From positions 124,001-188,000 of the forward strand of contig CAVZEV010000013.1 in NCBI GenBank assembly GCA_963774405.1: 64,000 nucleotides of DNA. Direction: 5' to 3'. Position 1 is the first letter of the stretch. Every line of letters starts with the position of its first letter. The position numbers and the translations under genes are program-made. Of the stretch, positions 41,070 to 50,312 are shown one piece after another. Below the pieces are notes generated by a model. That model was not told the origin of the DNA. It did no database searches and saw nothing but the letters and a program-made list of their open reading frames with translations. The stretch comes from VRUE01 sp963774405 (GTDB lineage: Bacteria > Actinomycetota > Thermoleophilia > Solirubrobacterales > 70-9).

Positions 41070-41696
41070 ATGGACAACCCGAACCACAAGGGCAACGTCG
41101 CCGAGCTCGCGATTGCGACGGAGGCGGCGCGGCTCGGCCTTTCGGTGCTGAAGCCGCTGACCGAGCACGAGCCGTACGACTTGGTCATCGGCCTCGCGGG
41201 TCGGCTCCTGCGGGTCCAATGCAAATGGGCCAAGAAGGAGGGGGACGTCGTCGTGGTTAGTCTCGCCCGCAACCGGCGAGGCCCGGACGGGTTCATTCGG
41301 CGTAACTATTCCGCCGCGGAGATTGATGCCGTGGGTGCGTACTGTGGCGAGCTCGATCAGTGCTTCCTGATCCCGATCGAGGACGTCGACGGGCGTTGGA
41401 CGATCCAGTTGCGCCTGAGGCCTGCCAGAAATGGACAGCGCGCGGCACTAAACTTCGCGGAGAAGTACCGACTTGGGGCTGTAGCTCAGTTGGCAGAGCG
41501 CTACCGTGGCACGGTAGAGGTCGGGGGTTCGAATCCCCCCAGCTCCATTCCTGCGCCGGCGGACGAGGAGGTCGGCGCCCATCTCTTTCGAAACCACTTC
41601 GGCTATTACATGGAGCAAGCGGCTGCTGGGGCGGAGATCCTGATCCGTCGCCGCGGTAAGCCCTACGCCCGTCTCGGTCCCGCCGCTCTCAAATAG
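41070..41696 (+). CDS. PD-(D/E)XK endonuclease-like protein whose frame runs through tRNA-Ala into a Phd-like tail
   Basis: The frame is 208 codons. Residues about 1-130 match the group-I-intron-type PD-(D/E)XK family: KGNVAELAIATEAARLGLSV with the Glu, YDLVIGLAGRLLRVQCKWAK with Asp and Gln-x-Lys, RRNYSAAEIDAVGAYCGELD, then LIPIEDV and RPARNGQRAALNFAEKYRL. Residues about 136-159 are the translated tRNA-Ala gene. The end, VGAHLFRNHFGYYMEQAAAG and RRRGKPYARL, is like a Phd/YefM prevent-host-death antitoxin. Because the tRNA is intact, RNase P and Z cleavage would cut any such mRNA. The natural protein probably ends at or in the tRNA, and the Phd-like part may be separate. No toxin follows. Confidence 0.65.
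   Translation: MDNPNHKGNVAELAIATEAARLGLSVLKPLTEHEPYDLVIGLAGRLLRVQCKWAKKEGDVVVVSLARNRRGPDGFIRRNYSAAEIDAVGAYCGELDQCFLIPIEDVDGRWTIQLRLRPARNGQRAALNFAEKYRLGAVAQLAERYRGTVEVGGSNPPSSIPAPADEEVGAHLFRNHFGYYMEQAAAGAEILIRRRGKPYARLGPAALK
41475..41547 (+). tRNA. tRNA-Ala(GGC)
   Basis: A complete 73-base cloverleaf: acceptor GGGGCTG / CAGCTCC, D-arm GCTCAGTTGGCAGAGC, anticodon arm CTACC-GTGGCAC-GGTAG (anticodon GGC), variable AGGTC, T-arm GGGGG-TTCGAAT-CCCCC and discriminator A. The G3:U70 pair that defines alanine tRNAs is present. CCA is not encoded. Confidence 0.93.
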
Positions 41697-41723
41697 CGGC
41701 GCCCCGCTGCCGATTAGGTAGCG

Positions 41724-42431
41724 ATGAGCACCGCCAATGAGCACGTTTTCTCGCACGGGATGGAGGACACCCGCGCGGCGCTGCAGGGATGGAGCGAGCG
41801 CAACTGGGTTGTCCTGCGCGCCTGGGCCGCGCTCAGCCTGGCGATCGCGCTGGCGCTGCTGGCGGCGGTCTGGGTCGTCGCCGGGCAGCTAACCCCCGAC
41901 ATCACCCCGATCCACCTGCCGGGCCTGACCGAACCCTCCGAAGCGGGCGACCTGCTGCCGATCCTCTGGCGCAACTCGTTGGTCCTCGCCCTGCACGCGA
42001 CCGCCTGCATCGCCGGCTTCATCGCCGGCTCCTCGATGCCGATCGCCGCCGCCCAGCGCAGCGGCATCTCGCGCTGGGTCCACGTCAAGGCGGGCGAGCT
42101 GGCGATCCTCTTCGTCTGCGCCGTCACCCTCTTCTCGCTCTCGACCCAGGCGCTCTACCTCGGCTTCCAGGGCGCGACGATCGCCTACCAGCTGCACATC
42201 TCGATCGCCACCCTGCTGCTCAGCGTCCTCCCGCACGCGCTCTTGGAGCTGACCGCCCTCTTCCTTCCCCTGGCGGCCTGGCTGATCGCCAGTCGCCGCG
42301 GCGAGTGGAACCAGCTGCTTGCGGCCACCCTGGTCACGGTCCTCATCGCCATCCCCGCGCTCGTCCTAGCCGCCACGATCGAGGTCTACCTCTGGCCCCA
42401 CATCCTCGAAGCTCTCTCGCCCGCGGTGTGA
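41724..42431 (+). CDS. SpoIIM-like membrane protein
   Basis: A 235-residue membrane protein with about five to six helices. The region LLLSVLPHALLELTALFLPL matches the PHGxxELpAxxL signature of the stage II sporulation protein M family. The N-terminus is cytoplasmic with a first helix at about 30-55, and a helix pair at 85-105 and 120-145. In Bacillus SpoIIM takes part in engulfment with SpoIID and SpoIIP; in actinobacteria the family occurs without sporulation and often next to RDD or MoxR proteins, none of which are seen here. The next gene is leuS, behind the palindromic element at 42435. Confidence 0.75.
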   Translation: MSTANEHVFSHGMEDTRAALQGWSERNWVVLRAWAALSLAIALALLAAVWVVAGQLTPDITPIHLPGLTEPSEAGDLLPILWRNSLVLALHATACIAGFIAGSSMPIAAAQRSGISRWVHVKAGELAILFVCAVTLFSLSTQALYLGFQGATIAYQLHISIATLLLSVLPHALLELTALFLPLAAWLIASRRGEWNQLLAATLVTVLIAIPALVLAATIEVYLWPHILEALSPAV

Positions 42432-42434
42432 GCG

Positions 42435-42549
42435 GAGGGTCGGGTGCCCCTGCCGCAAGCGGCGTCCTGTTTTTCGCACAGACCACTCAGCGAGAGGGCT
42501 CCACTCAGAGGCGAAAAACCCAGCGCCGCGGCAGGGGCACCCGACCCTC
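42435..42549. repeat. Long palindromic element, type B, copy 1
   Basis: Outer arms at 42435-42456 and 42528-42549 are perfect 22-base complements. Between them lies a 71-base centre with a second inverted repeat (GTTTTTCGC at 42469-42477, GCGAAAAAC at 42511-42519) and a small GCCGC-AA-GCGGC hairpin. The centre, read on the minus strand, matches that of the element at 52258-52371 although the arms differ. It stands between spoIIM and the leuS start at 42579. Confidence 0.7.
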
Positions 42550-42578
42550 GGCACAGACCACTCGTAAGATCGCGCCGG

Positions 42579-45074
42579 ATGAGCGGTTACGACCCGAAGG
42601 CAATCGAGCGCAAGTGGCAGCAGGTCTGGGCCGAGGAGAAGACCTGGGAGGTGGCGAACCCGGGGCAGCCCGGCTTCGATGACTCCAAGCCGAAGTCCTA
42701 CGTGCTGGAGATGCTGCCCTACCCCTCGGGCGAACCCCACGTCGGCCATCTCAAGTGCTACGCGGTCGGCGACGCGATCGCCCACTTTCGCCGCCGCAAT
42801 GGCTTCGAGGTGATCCACCCGATGGGCTATGACTCCTTCGGCCTGCCGGCGGAGAACAACGCGATCAAAACCGGCGAGCCGCCGCGGGTCGCGACCGAGC
42901 GCTCGATCGCCTCCTTCCAGCGCCAGTTCCGCGAGTGGGGGATCTCGATCGACTGGTCGCGCGAACTCGCGACCCACACGCCCGAGTACTACCGCTGGAC
43001 CCAGTGGATCTTCCTGCGCCTGCTCGAGCACGGCCTCGCCTACCGCACCGAAGCGCCGGTGCAGTGGTGCCCCAAGGACGCCACCGTGCTCGCCAACGAG
43101 CAGGTCGTCGACGGCCGCTGCGAGCGCTGCGGCACCGAGGTGGTGCAGCGCAAGCTCGAGCAGTGGTTCTTCAAGATCACCGACTACGCCGAGCGCCTGC
43201 TCGCCGACTTCGAGCGGCTCGAGTCCTGGCCCGAGCACGTGATCACGATGCAGCGCAACTGGATCGGCCGCTCCGAGGGCGCCGAAGTGAGCTTCCGCTG
43301 CGAGGAGCTCGGCCTCGACTTCCCGGTCTTCACCACCCGTCCCGACACGCTCTTCGGCGCCACCTTCTTCGTCCTCGCGCCCGAGCACCCCGAGCTGGAG
43401 CGGCTGGTCGCCGGCACGCCCGCCGAGGCCGCGGTGCGCGACTACGTCGACCAGGCCGCGCGCGAGTCGGGCGAGGATCGCGGCGCCGAGGACCGCGAGA
43501 AGACCGGCGTGGCGCTCGGTCGCAGCGTCGTCAACCCGGTCAACGGCGAGCAGATCCCGATGTTCGTCGCCGACTACGTGCTGATGGAGTACGGCACCGG
43601 GGCGATCATGGCGGTGCCGGGCCACGACGAGCGCGACTACGACTTCGCCCAGGCCTTCGATCTGCCGATCCGCCGCGTGATCGAGGGCAGCGACGAGGAG
43701 AGCGGGCGCGACGAGGAGGGCCTGCCCTACCCCGGCGACGGCCCGATGACCGGCTCCGGCCGCTTCGACGGCGTGGGCAATCGCGAGGCCTACGCCGAGA
43801 TCGTCGCCTGGCTGGCCGAGGAGGGCCGCGGCGAGACCGCGGTCAACTACCGCCTGCGCGACTGGCTGGTCTCGCGCCAGCGCTACTGGGGCGCGCCGAT
43901 CCCGATCGTCTACTGCGACAAGTGCGGGACGGGTGCCGGGTCGCCCGACGAGCAGCTGCCGGTCGAGCTGCCGGAGATCGACGACTACGCGCCGCAGGGC
44001 CGCAGCCCGCTGGCGGCAGCCGAGGAGTGGGTCGCCACCGAGTGCCCGAAGTGCGGCGGCCCCGCCCGCCGCGAGACCGACACGATGGACACCTTCGTCG
44101 ACTCCTCCTGGTACTTCATCCGCTACCTCGACCCGCGCAACACCGAGGCCGCCTGGGAGCGCGCCGCGGCGGAGCACTGGCTGCCGGTCGACCAGTACAT
44201 CGGCGGGGTCGAGCACGCGATCCTGCACCTGATGTACGCGCGCTTCTTCACCAAGGCGCTCGCCGACGTCGGCGTCCTCGACGTGCAGGAGCCCTTCGCC
44301 AACCTCTTCGCCCAGGGGATGATCACCCGCGACGGGGCGAAGATGTCGAAGTCGCGCGGCAACACGGTCAGCCCGGCCGAGTACGTCGAGCGCTACGGCG
44401 CTGACACGGCCCGCACATACATCTGCTTCATGGGCCCGCCCGAGCGCGACGCCGATTGGGCCGACGAGGGAGTCGAGGGCGTCAACCGCTTCCTCTCCCG
44501 TCTCTGGCGCCTCTGCGAGGAGGTCGGAGACAGGGGGGCCGGGGTGGACGTGAGCGGTTCCGAGCTCGAGGGCGACGCTCTGGCCCTCCAGGCCAAGGCC
44601 CACTGGGCGATCGACAAGGTGACCCGCGACTTCCAGCGCGGCTTCCAGTTCAACACCGTGATCGCCGCGGTGATGGAGCTGGTCAACGACGCCTACCGCT
44701 TCAAGGACGCGCTCTACGGCGATCCGCAGGGCGCCGCGACGGTCCGCTTCGCCGCGGCGACCGCCGCATCGCTGATCTTCCCCTTCGCCCCGCACCTCGG
44801 CGCCGAGATCTGGGAGCGGCTACAGGGCGGCCGGGTCTGGGAGCAGCCCTGGCCCGAGGCCGACCCGGCCCTGCTCAGCAGCGAGACGGTCACCCTCGTG
44901 GTCCAGGTAAACGGCAAGCTGCGCGACCGCATCGAGGCCGCCGCCGACGCGCCCAAGGAGGAGCTGCTGCGCCTCGCCCACGCCAGCGAGAAGGTCGCCC
45001 GCTTCCTCGACGGCAAAGAGGTGGTGAAGGAGATTGTCGTCCCGGGCAAGTTGGTCAACCTGGTGGTTCGCTGA
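42579..45074 (+). CDS. leuS: Leucyl-tRNA synthetase
   Basis: An 831-residue class Ia synthetase. The start is MSGYDPKAIERKWQQVWAEE. The HIGH-type motif is in LPYPSGEPHVGHLKCYAVGD (about 48-67). The zinc-type segments CPKDATVLANEQVVDGRC and CPKCGGPARRETDTMDTFVD flank the core. The editing (CP1) domain holds TTRPDTLFGATFFVL and the TxxPGxD-like GAIMAVPGHDERDYDFA. KMSKS appears as GAKMSKSRGNTVSP. The anticodon-binding domain and the C-terminal LVVQVNGKLRDRIEAAADAP complete it. It charges tRNA-Leu with leucine and hydrolyses mischarged products. ATG 42579 is chosen because the frame upstream only translates the palindromic element. Confidence 0.95.
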   Translation: MSGYDPKAIERKWQQVWAEEKTWEVANPGQPGFDDSKPKSYVLEMLPYPSGEPHVGHLKCYAVGDAIAHFRRRNGFEVIHPMGYDSFGLPAENNAIKTGEPPRVATERSIASFQRQFREWGISIDWSRELATHTPEYYRWTQWIFLRLLEHGLAYRTEAPVQWCPKDATVLANEQVVDGRCERCGTEVVQRKLEQWFFKITDYAERLLADFERLESWPEHVITMQRNWIGRSEGAEVSFRCEELGLDFPVFTTRPDTLFGATFFVLAPEHPELERLVAGTPAEAAVRDYVDQAARESGEDRGAEDREKTGVALGRSVVNPVNGEQIPMFVADYVLMEYGTGAIMAVPGHDERDYDFAQAFDLPIRRVIEGSDEESGRDEEGLPYPGDGPMTGSGRFDGVGNREAYAEIVAWLAEEGRGETAVNYRLRDWLVSRQRYWGAPIPIVYCDKCGTGAGSPDEQLPVELPEIDDYAPQGRSPLAAAEEWVATECPKCGGPARRETDTMDTFVDSSWYFIRYLDPRNTEAAWERAAAEHWLPVDQYIGGVEHAILHLMYARFFTKALADVGVLDVQEPFANLFAQGMITRDGAKMSKSRGNTVSPAEYVERYGADTARTYICFMGPPERDADWADEGVEGVNRFLSRLWRLCEEVGDRGAGVDVSGSELEGDALALQAKAHWAIDKVTRDFQRGFQFNTVIAAVMELVNDAYRFKDALYGDPQGAATVRFAAATAASLIFPFAPHLGAEIWERLQGGRVWEQPWPEADPALLSSETVTLVVQVNGKLRDRIEAAADAPKEELLRLAHASEKVARFLDGKEVVKEIVVPGKLVNLVVR

Positions 45075-45115
45075 GCGGTCACGGTTTCACTCCGGTTATC
45101 TGGTACAAAGCCGCC

Positions 45116-45511
45116 GTGCTCGTCAGACGACACTCCGAGGCGTCCGTGGAGGAATGGCACCGGCTGCGCACCCGCGTGCTGATGGACGCGGGTGAACTCG
45201 GTTCGCGCAACCTCTCGGTGACCTGGATCGAGCTCCCCTCCGGGGCCGAGCAGACCCTGCGCTCCGACGAGGAGGCCGAGCAGGCCTACGTTGTCGTGCG
45301 CGGCGCTGGCACGATGTCGGTGGCGGGCGACACCCAGCAGGTGGCCGAGGGCGACCTGATCCTGGTGCCGCCGGCGACCGAGCACGCGATCGCCAACAAC
45401 GGCGATGCCGAGTTCGCCTGCATCTCGGTGCAGTCGCCGCCGGTTGCCGCCGCCGAGCTCTACAGCGACCAATTGGCCGAGGTCGCCGGCTACGACGACG
45501 AAGACCTGTAG
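45116..45511 (+). CDS. Cupin-domain protein
   Basis: A 131-residue single cupin with GTG start 45116 (VLVRRHSEASVEEWHRLRTR). Two cupin motifs are visible: the first around LPSGAEQTLRSDEEAEQAYV with VVRGAGTMSV, the second around LILVPPATEHAIANNGDAEF. The first motif lacks one of the usual His ligands. TACAAA ends seven bases before the GTG, so a leaderless start is plausible. It is a small metal- or ligand-binding protein between leuS and comEA. No pathway is implied by the context. Confidence 0.8.
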   Translation: MLVRRHSEASVEEWHRLRTRVLMDAGELGSRNLSVTWIELPSGAEQTLRSDEEAEQAYVVVRGAGTMSVAGDTQQVAEGDLILVPPATEHAIANNGDAEFACISVQSPPVAAAELYSDQLAEVAGYDDEDL

Positions 45512-45568
45512 CTCAAAAGTTTGATTCTGCGCGCCACGCGCGCGTCGCGATCCTGAACGGTTTGGGGT

Positions 45569-46159
45569 GTGCCCGAGCTGAGCAGATCCCAGATCGCCGT
45601 CTACGGCGCGATCGCGGTCGCCCTGCTGCTGCTCGGCGCTCGCGCGATCCGCGCTGAGGGCAACAGCGGCGAAGTCGATTCGTCCTACTCGTCGGACGGC
45701 GGCAAGGGATTCAGCGTCCACAGCAGCGGCTCGGCCGGCGACGTCGTCGTTGACGTGACCGGGGCGGTGGCGCGACCGGGCGTCTACCGGCTGCCCGCGG
45801 GGGCGCGGGTGACCGACGCGGTCGAGCGGGCGGGGGGAGCGAGCGGCGGGGCGCTGCTGGAAGCGATCAACCTCGCCGCCCGCCTGGCCGACGGGCAGCA
45901 GGTGGTGGTGCCGAAGCGGGGGCCGGCGGGGGCGCCCTTGGCAGCAGCCGGCGGCGCGAGCGAAGAAGGGCCGATCAGTCTCGGCACGGCGACGGTCGAG
46001 CAGCTCGACACGATCGACGGCATCGGGCCGGTGACGGCGCAGGACATCATCGACTTCCGCGACGAACACGGCGGCCTCTCCTCGATCGACCAGCTCGACC
46101 AGGTGAGCGGGATCGGGCCGGCGACGATGGAGTCGCTGCGCGCCCGCCTGCAGCCCTGA
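45569..46159 (+). CDS. comEA: Competence protein ComEA (DNA receptor with helix-hairpin-helix)
   Basis: A 196-residue protein. One N-terminal membrane helix (QIAVYGAIAVALLLLGARAI) anchors it outside the membrane. A SLBB domain (VVVDVTGAVARPGVYRLPAG, ARVTDAVERAGG) follows at about 60-115, and the helix-hairpin-helix pair at about 132-196 (ISLGTATVEQLDTIDGIGPV, LSSIDQLDQVSGIGPATMES). ComEA binds incoming DNA and hands it to the ComEC channel, encoded six bases downstream. The pair is a standard natural-transformation module. GTG start. Confidence 0.92.
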   Translation: MPELSRSQIAVYGAIAVALLLLGARAIRAEGNSGEVDSSYSSDGGKGFSVHSSGSAGDVVVDVTGAVARPGVYRLPAGARVTDAVERAGGASGGALLEAINLAARLADGQQVVVPKRGPAGAPLAAAGGASEEGPISLGTATVEQLDTIDGIGPVTAQDIIDFRDEHGGLSSIDQLDQVSGIGPATMESLRARLQP

Positions 46160-46165
46160 GCGGCG

Positions 46166-48078
46166 ATGCGGAGCGCCCGGCCGAGCGCCGCGGTCGTGCT
46201 CGCGATGCTCGCCGTGGTCGCGCTGGCGCTCGGCCATCGCGACCAGATTCGCGCCCGCGCCGAGCGCGCCCTGGGCAGCGGCATGCCGGCCCGCGAGGCG
46301 GCGCTTGCCCGCGGCTTCGTCCTCGGCGAGGACGAACGGATCGATCCGACCACCAGCGAGGACTTCCGCCGCGCCGGGCTCAGTCACCTGCTGGCGGTCT
46401 CGGGCCAGAACGTGGCGCTGCTCGCCCTGCTGGCGATGCCGCTGTTGGCACTGCTCGGCATGCCGCTGCGCACCCGGCTGCTCTGGATCGTTGCCGCGAT
46501 CGTGGTCTACGTGCCGCTCGCCGGCGCCGGCCCCTCGATCGTGCGCGCGGGCGTGATGGGGGCGCTGATCCTGCTGGCGACCTTCGCCGGGCGCCGCGCC
46601 TCGCGCCTCTACGCGCTGGCGATCGCCGCGATCCTCACCCTGGCGATCGACCCGCGGATCGGCGCCGACGTCGGCTGGCAGCTCAGCTTCGCCGCCGTGC
46701 TCGGCATCCTCGCCATCGCCCAGCCGCTGCGGCGGGTGGTCGCCCGCCGGCTCGGGCCGGGCGGCCTGCGCGGCGCCCTGGCCGAGGGCGTCGCCGTCAC
46801 CATTGCGGCGACGCTCGCCACGGCGCCGCTGATCGCCTTCCACTTCGGCGAGCTCTCGACTGTCAGCCTGCTCGCCAACCTGCTGGCGCTGCCTGCGGTC
46901 GCGCCGGCGATGTGGCTCGGCATGCTCAGCTCGATCGGCGCGCAGGTACCCGGCTTTCCGGCCGCCGTGCCGAACGCGATCGCCGCGCCGCTGCTCGCCT
47001 ACATCGCCTCTGTGGCCGCCTGGTGCGGGCGGCCGCGCTGGGCGATGCTGGAAGTGGATCTGGGCATGGCCGGCCTGCTCGTCTCCTACGTTGCCCTGGC
47101 GGCTGCGGTGGCGGGCCTCCCGGCCCTGCTGCGCCGCCGGCGACTCGCCGCGCTGCGCCGCTCACGCAGCCCGGCCGCCCCGAGGCGCAACGCGCCTCGG
47201 CTTCTCGGGGGACGAAAGGCGTTGCACCTGTGCGGGACCGGTTGGGCGCTTGCGGCCGTCGCGCTCGTGGCGGCGCTCACGCTCGCGTACGTGGTGGCGT
47301 CGGGAGGCAAGGGGCGATCGCCGGCACCCCGCGCCGGGCTCCGGGTCTCGGTGCTCGACGTCGGCCAGGGCGACGCGATCCTGCTGCGGCCCGCCGCGGC
47401 GGCGCCGGTCCTGATCGACGGCGGGCCGCCGGGGGACGACCTGCTCGCCAAGCTCGAGGCGGCCGGCGTCAGATCCCTGGGCCTCGCCGTCGTCACCCAC
47501 GAACAGTCCGACCACGCGGCCGGGATCGAGGAACTGCTCGAGCGGCACTTCCCGATCGGCCGCGTGCTCTACGCGCGCCTCGGTCGGGGCCTGCGCGGCG
47601 AGGCCGCGAGCGCCGGCGCCGGTCCCGTCCGGGTCGCGGCCGGCGACACGATCAGGGCCGGGCGACTGCGGCTCAGCGTCCTCTGGCCGCCGCCGGAGCT
47701 GCTCGATCGGCCCCTGGCGGGCGCCGACCCCAACACCCAGGCCGTCGTCCTCCTCGCTCGCTGGCGCTGGTTTCTCGATCCTGCTAACCGCCGACGCCGA
47801 GGCGGGCGAAGTCCCGCTCGACCCCGGGCCGGTCGACGTGCTCAAGGTCGCCCACCACGGCAGCGACGGACCCCGGCCTCGGCGCCCTGCTCGATCGCAC
47901 CACGCCGCGCCTGGCGCTGATCTCGGTCGGTGCCGACAATCCTTACGGCCACCCGTCCCCGGCCACGTTGGCCGAGCTCGCCCGCCACGGCGTGCGGGCA
48001 TTGCGAACGGACAGGCGCGGCACCATTGAGCTCGACGTGGATCGGAATTCCTTCCTGGTCCGGGCGGCCGGCGGCTGA
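46166..48078 (+). CDS. comEC: ComEC/Rec2 DNA-uptake channel, two frameshifts near the 3' end
   Basis: The membrane channel for transforming DNA, about 637 residues if joined. The Competence domain (LSHLLAVSGQNVALLALLAM, then VYVPLAGAGPSIVRAGVMGA) has many membrane helices. The C-terminal beta-lactamase-like domain begins LRVSVLDVGQGDAILLRPAA and has VVTHEQSDHAAGIEELL. Near 47770 the frame must shift to read SILLTADAEAGEVPLDPGPV and DVLKVAHHGSDG. Near 47872 it must shift again to reach GALLDRTTPRLALISVGADN and YGHPSPATLAELARHGVRAL, with the stop at 48076. Everything expected is present, so both breaks look like single-base indels. The DUF4131-type N-terminal part is short or absent. Confidence 0.85.
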
Positions 48079-48153
48079 GCTGCCTCAACAGATGGCCGAG
48101 GCAAAACTGGGGTTTCGCCTTCCCGGCCCTCCTGCTCGCCCCGACCGGCGTCG

Positions 48154-48983
48154 ATGGTCGTAACGGTGGCTTCCAAGCTTGGACACCCGCTGACGCGCTC
48201 GCTGGACCGCCTCAGCCTGGCCGAGGGCAGCATGCTGCTGCGGCTGCGCCGCGCCTCACTCGGGCTACTCGGCCTGATCGGCGCCGTTGCGCTCGGTCTC
48301 GTCTTCTTCATCTCGCAGATCGGCTGGCCGGCGGTGCTCAGCGGCCCCCTGCCGGGCACGCCGACCCGGGTCGGGACGGTCAGCGACGCCGTCGCCCTGA
48401 CGCACTCCGGTCCGGCGCTTGCGACCGCCAGGCCGGCAACCGCAGGCGGTGGCCAGGGCACGGGCGCGACGCCGCGTCGCTCCTCGCGCTCCTCGCGCGG
48501 CTCGCGGCTCGGCCGCTCCGGACAGCTGAGCGACAACGCTGTCGTGCATCCTGGGCGCGGCGCCGGTCACCCCGGCTCCGCACAGCCGGCGCCCGGGCCG
48601 CGCCCCAGTCCCCGACGCCCGCTGCTCCGACAACGCCGACTCTCGCGGCTGCGCCCGCGAGCGCGAGCGAAGCGGTTCGGACGAGCTCCGGCTCGGGACC
48701 GAGCGAAGCCGCGACGGCGAAGTCCGCCGGCGACAAGAGCAGGTCGGCGGCAGCGGCGAAGTCGAGCCCGAAGACGGCCAAGGGCCAGGGCTCCTCGTCG
48801 GGCTCGACGAGATCGAGCGAAGCGCCGAGCGCCAAGGCGAAGCGCGACGAAAGCGTCGCCAAGACCAAGGCGAAGACCCCGGCAGCGCCGGCGCCTGCGC
48901 CGGAAACGAGCGCGCCGGCGCCGAGCCCGGCGGCGGCAAAGGAAGCCGCCGACGCGGCGAAGGCCGGCCAGGCCGCGCACTAG
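48154..48983 (+). CDS. Hypothetical membrane-anchored protein with Ala/Pro/Lys-rich tail, frameshifted
   Basis: The start is MVVTVASKLGHPLTRSLDRL, then a single membrane helix SLGLLGLIGAVALGLVFFIS (about 34-54). The exported part is low-complexity. The last 110 codons (for example ASEAVRTSSGSGPSEAATAK, ending AADAAKAGQAAH at a TAG, 48981) are in a different frame from the start, so at least one indel lies between about 48500 and 48610. The tail is disordered and alanine-, serine-, proline- and lysine-rich, like a wall-spanning linker. It sits between comEC and holA in the usual conserved block. I do not recognise a function. Confidence 0.5.
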
Positions 48984-48994
48984 ACTCGGCCGCG

Positions 48995-49973
48995 ATGGCG
49001 GCCCTCGCATCTCTCTACCTGATCGCCGGCACCGATCAGGCCAAGATCGACGCCACGCGGGCCCGCCTGCGCAAGCGCGCCGAAGGAGATGGCGGTGCGG
49101 GCGCGCTGGAGATATTCGAGGCGAGCGAGGGCAAGGGCTCGCCCGATCACGAGGCGCTGCTGGCGGCGATCCCGGCGATGTCGCTGACCGAGAGCCGTCG
49201 CTACCTGCTCGCCGACGGGGTCGATCGCTGGCGCGATCGCCAGCTCGGCGCCGTCGTCGACGCGATCGCCGATCTGCCCCCCGACCTGACCGTGGTCCTG
49301 ATCGCCCGCGCCAAGGCGCCGGCCAAGCTGGCCAAGGCGGTCAAGGCGGCGGCGGGCGAGATCCACGAGTTCGAGGCGCCGAAGCCGCGCGAGATGCCGC
49401 GCCTGCTCGTCGGCGACGCCAGGCGCCTCGGCTTCGCGCTCGATCCCGCCGCGGCGCGCATGCTGGTCGACCGCATGGGCGTCGAGCCCGGTGCGCCTGC
49501 GCAACGAGCTGGAGCGCCTGGCGCTCTGGGCGGGGGAGGGGGGCGCGGTCTCGGCCGCCGACCTCGATGCGATGGTCTCCGACACCTCCGAGGCGGCGGT
49601 CTGGGCGCTCTCGGACGCGATGCTCGAACGCAACCCGGCGAAGGCGGCCTCGCTGGCCGAGCGACTGATCTCCCAAGGTGAGAACGTCACCGGCCTGATC
49701 TACGGCCTCGCCTCGCGACTGCGCAAGGCCTGCACGGCCGCGGCCCAGCTCGAGCAGGGCGTCCCCGCGAGGCAGGTGGAATCGAGCCTCGGCATGCACC
49801 CCTACGCCGCCAAGCAGCTGGTCGCGCGCCTCGGCAGGACCAACCTCGAGCAGCTGCAGGAGGCGACCGCGACGCTTGCCGACCTCGAGGTCTGGTGCCG
49901 CGGCGGCGCCGACTACGGCGATGAGCTGGCGCTGACCCTCGCGGTCAGGACGGCTGCTGGAGCGCCGGCGTAG
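48995..49973 (+). CDS. holA: DNA polymerase III subunit delta, one frameshift
   Basis: The clamp-loader delta subunit, about 325 residues if corrected. The start is MAALASLYLIAGTDQAKIDA. ALLAAIPAMSLTESRRYLLA and VLIARAKAPAKLAKAVKAAA are the AAA+ core. After AARMLVDRMGVEP the frame must shift, by an extra C near 49490, to VRLRNELERLALWAGEGGAV, DAMVSDTSEAAVWALSDAML and the C-terminal YAAKQLVARLGRTNLEQLQE. Its stop TAG at 49971 abuts the rpsT stop on the other strand with no gap. holA is expected to be essential, so the break is most likely a homopolymer sequencing error. Confidence 0.88.
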
Positions 49974-50243
49974 CTACTTGGCGGCGGGAGCAGCGACAAT
50001 ACGGGCTGCTCTTGACTTCTTGCGGGCGCCCGTGTTCTTGTGCATGGCGCCCTTCTGCACGGCCTTGTCGATCTTCGAGACCAGCGCCTTGTGCTCGGCC
50101 TCGATCTTGCTCGCGTCGCCTGCCTCCACGGCGGCCTCGAGCCGGCGGAAGTAGGTCTTCACCGTGCTCGTGAGCAGGCGGTTCTCCGTGCGCTCGCGCT
50201 CGCTGCGTAGGATCCGCTTCTTCTGTGAGGCTATGTTGGCCAT
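49974..50243 (-). CDS. rpsT: 30S ribosomal protein S20
   Basis: An 89-residue basic protein. MANIASQKKRILRSERERTE, then NRLLTSTVKTYFRRLEAAVE and VSKIDKAVQKGAMHKNTGAR, is the S20 pattern. It binds 16S rRNA in the early assembling 30S subunit. It converges with holA end to end, which is the usual place of rpsT in many bacteria, and is divergent from murJ. Confidence 0.95.
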   Translation of the reverse strand: MANIASQKKRILRSERERTENRLLTSTVKTYFRRLEAAVEAGDASKIEAEHKALVSKIDKAVQKGAMHKNTGARKKSRAARIVAAPAAK

Positions 50244-50312
50244 GAGTCATGTGCCTGAGTGGGCTCCGAGCCCCCTCCGGGCGGCCGCCGACTATAGCGA
50301 CTGAGACAAAGC

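Noticed and set aside
42435..42549. T-box or leader attenuator for leuS
   Set aside because: No T-box sequence (TGGNACCGCG) and no leucine-codon leader. The core recurs inside an unrelated gene at 52.3 kb.
48079..48153. Terminator after comEC (AGGCAAAAC / GTTTCGCCT hairpin)
   Set aside because: One mismatch and no T-run; too weak to annotate.
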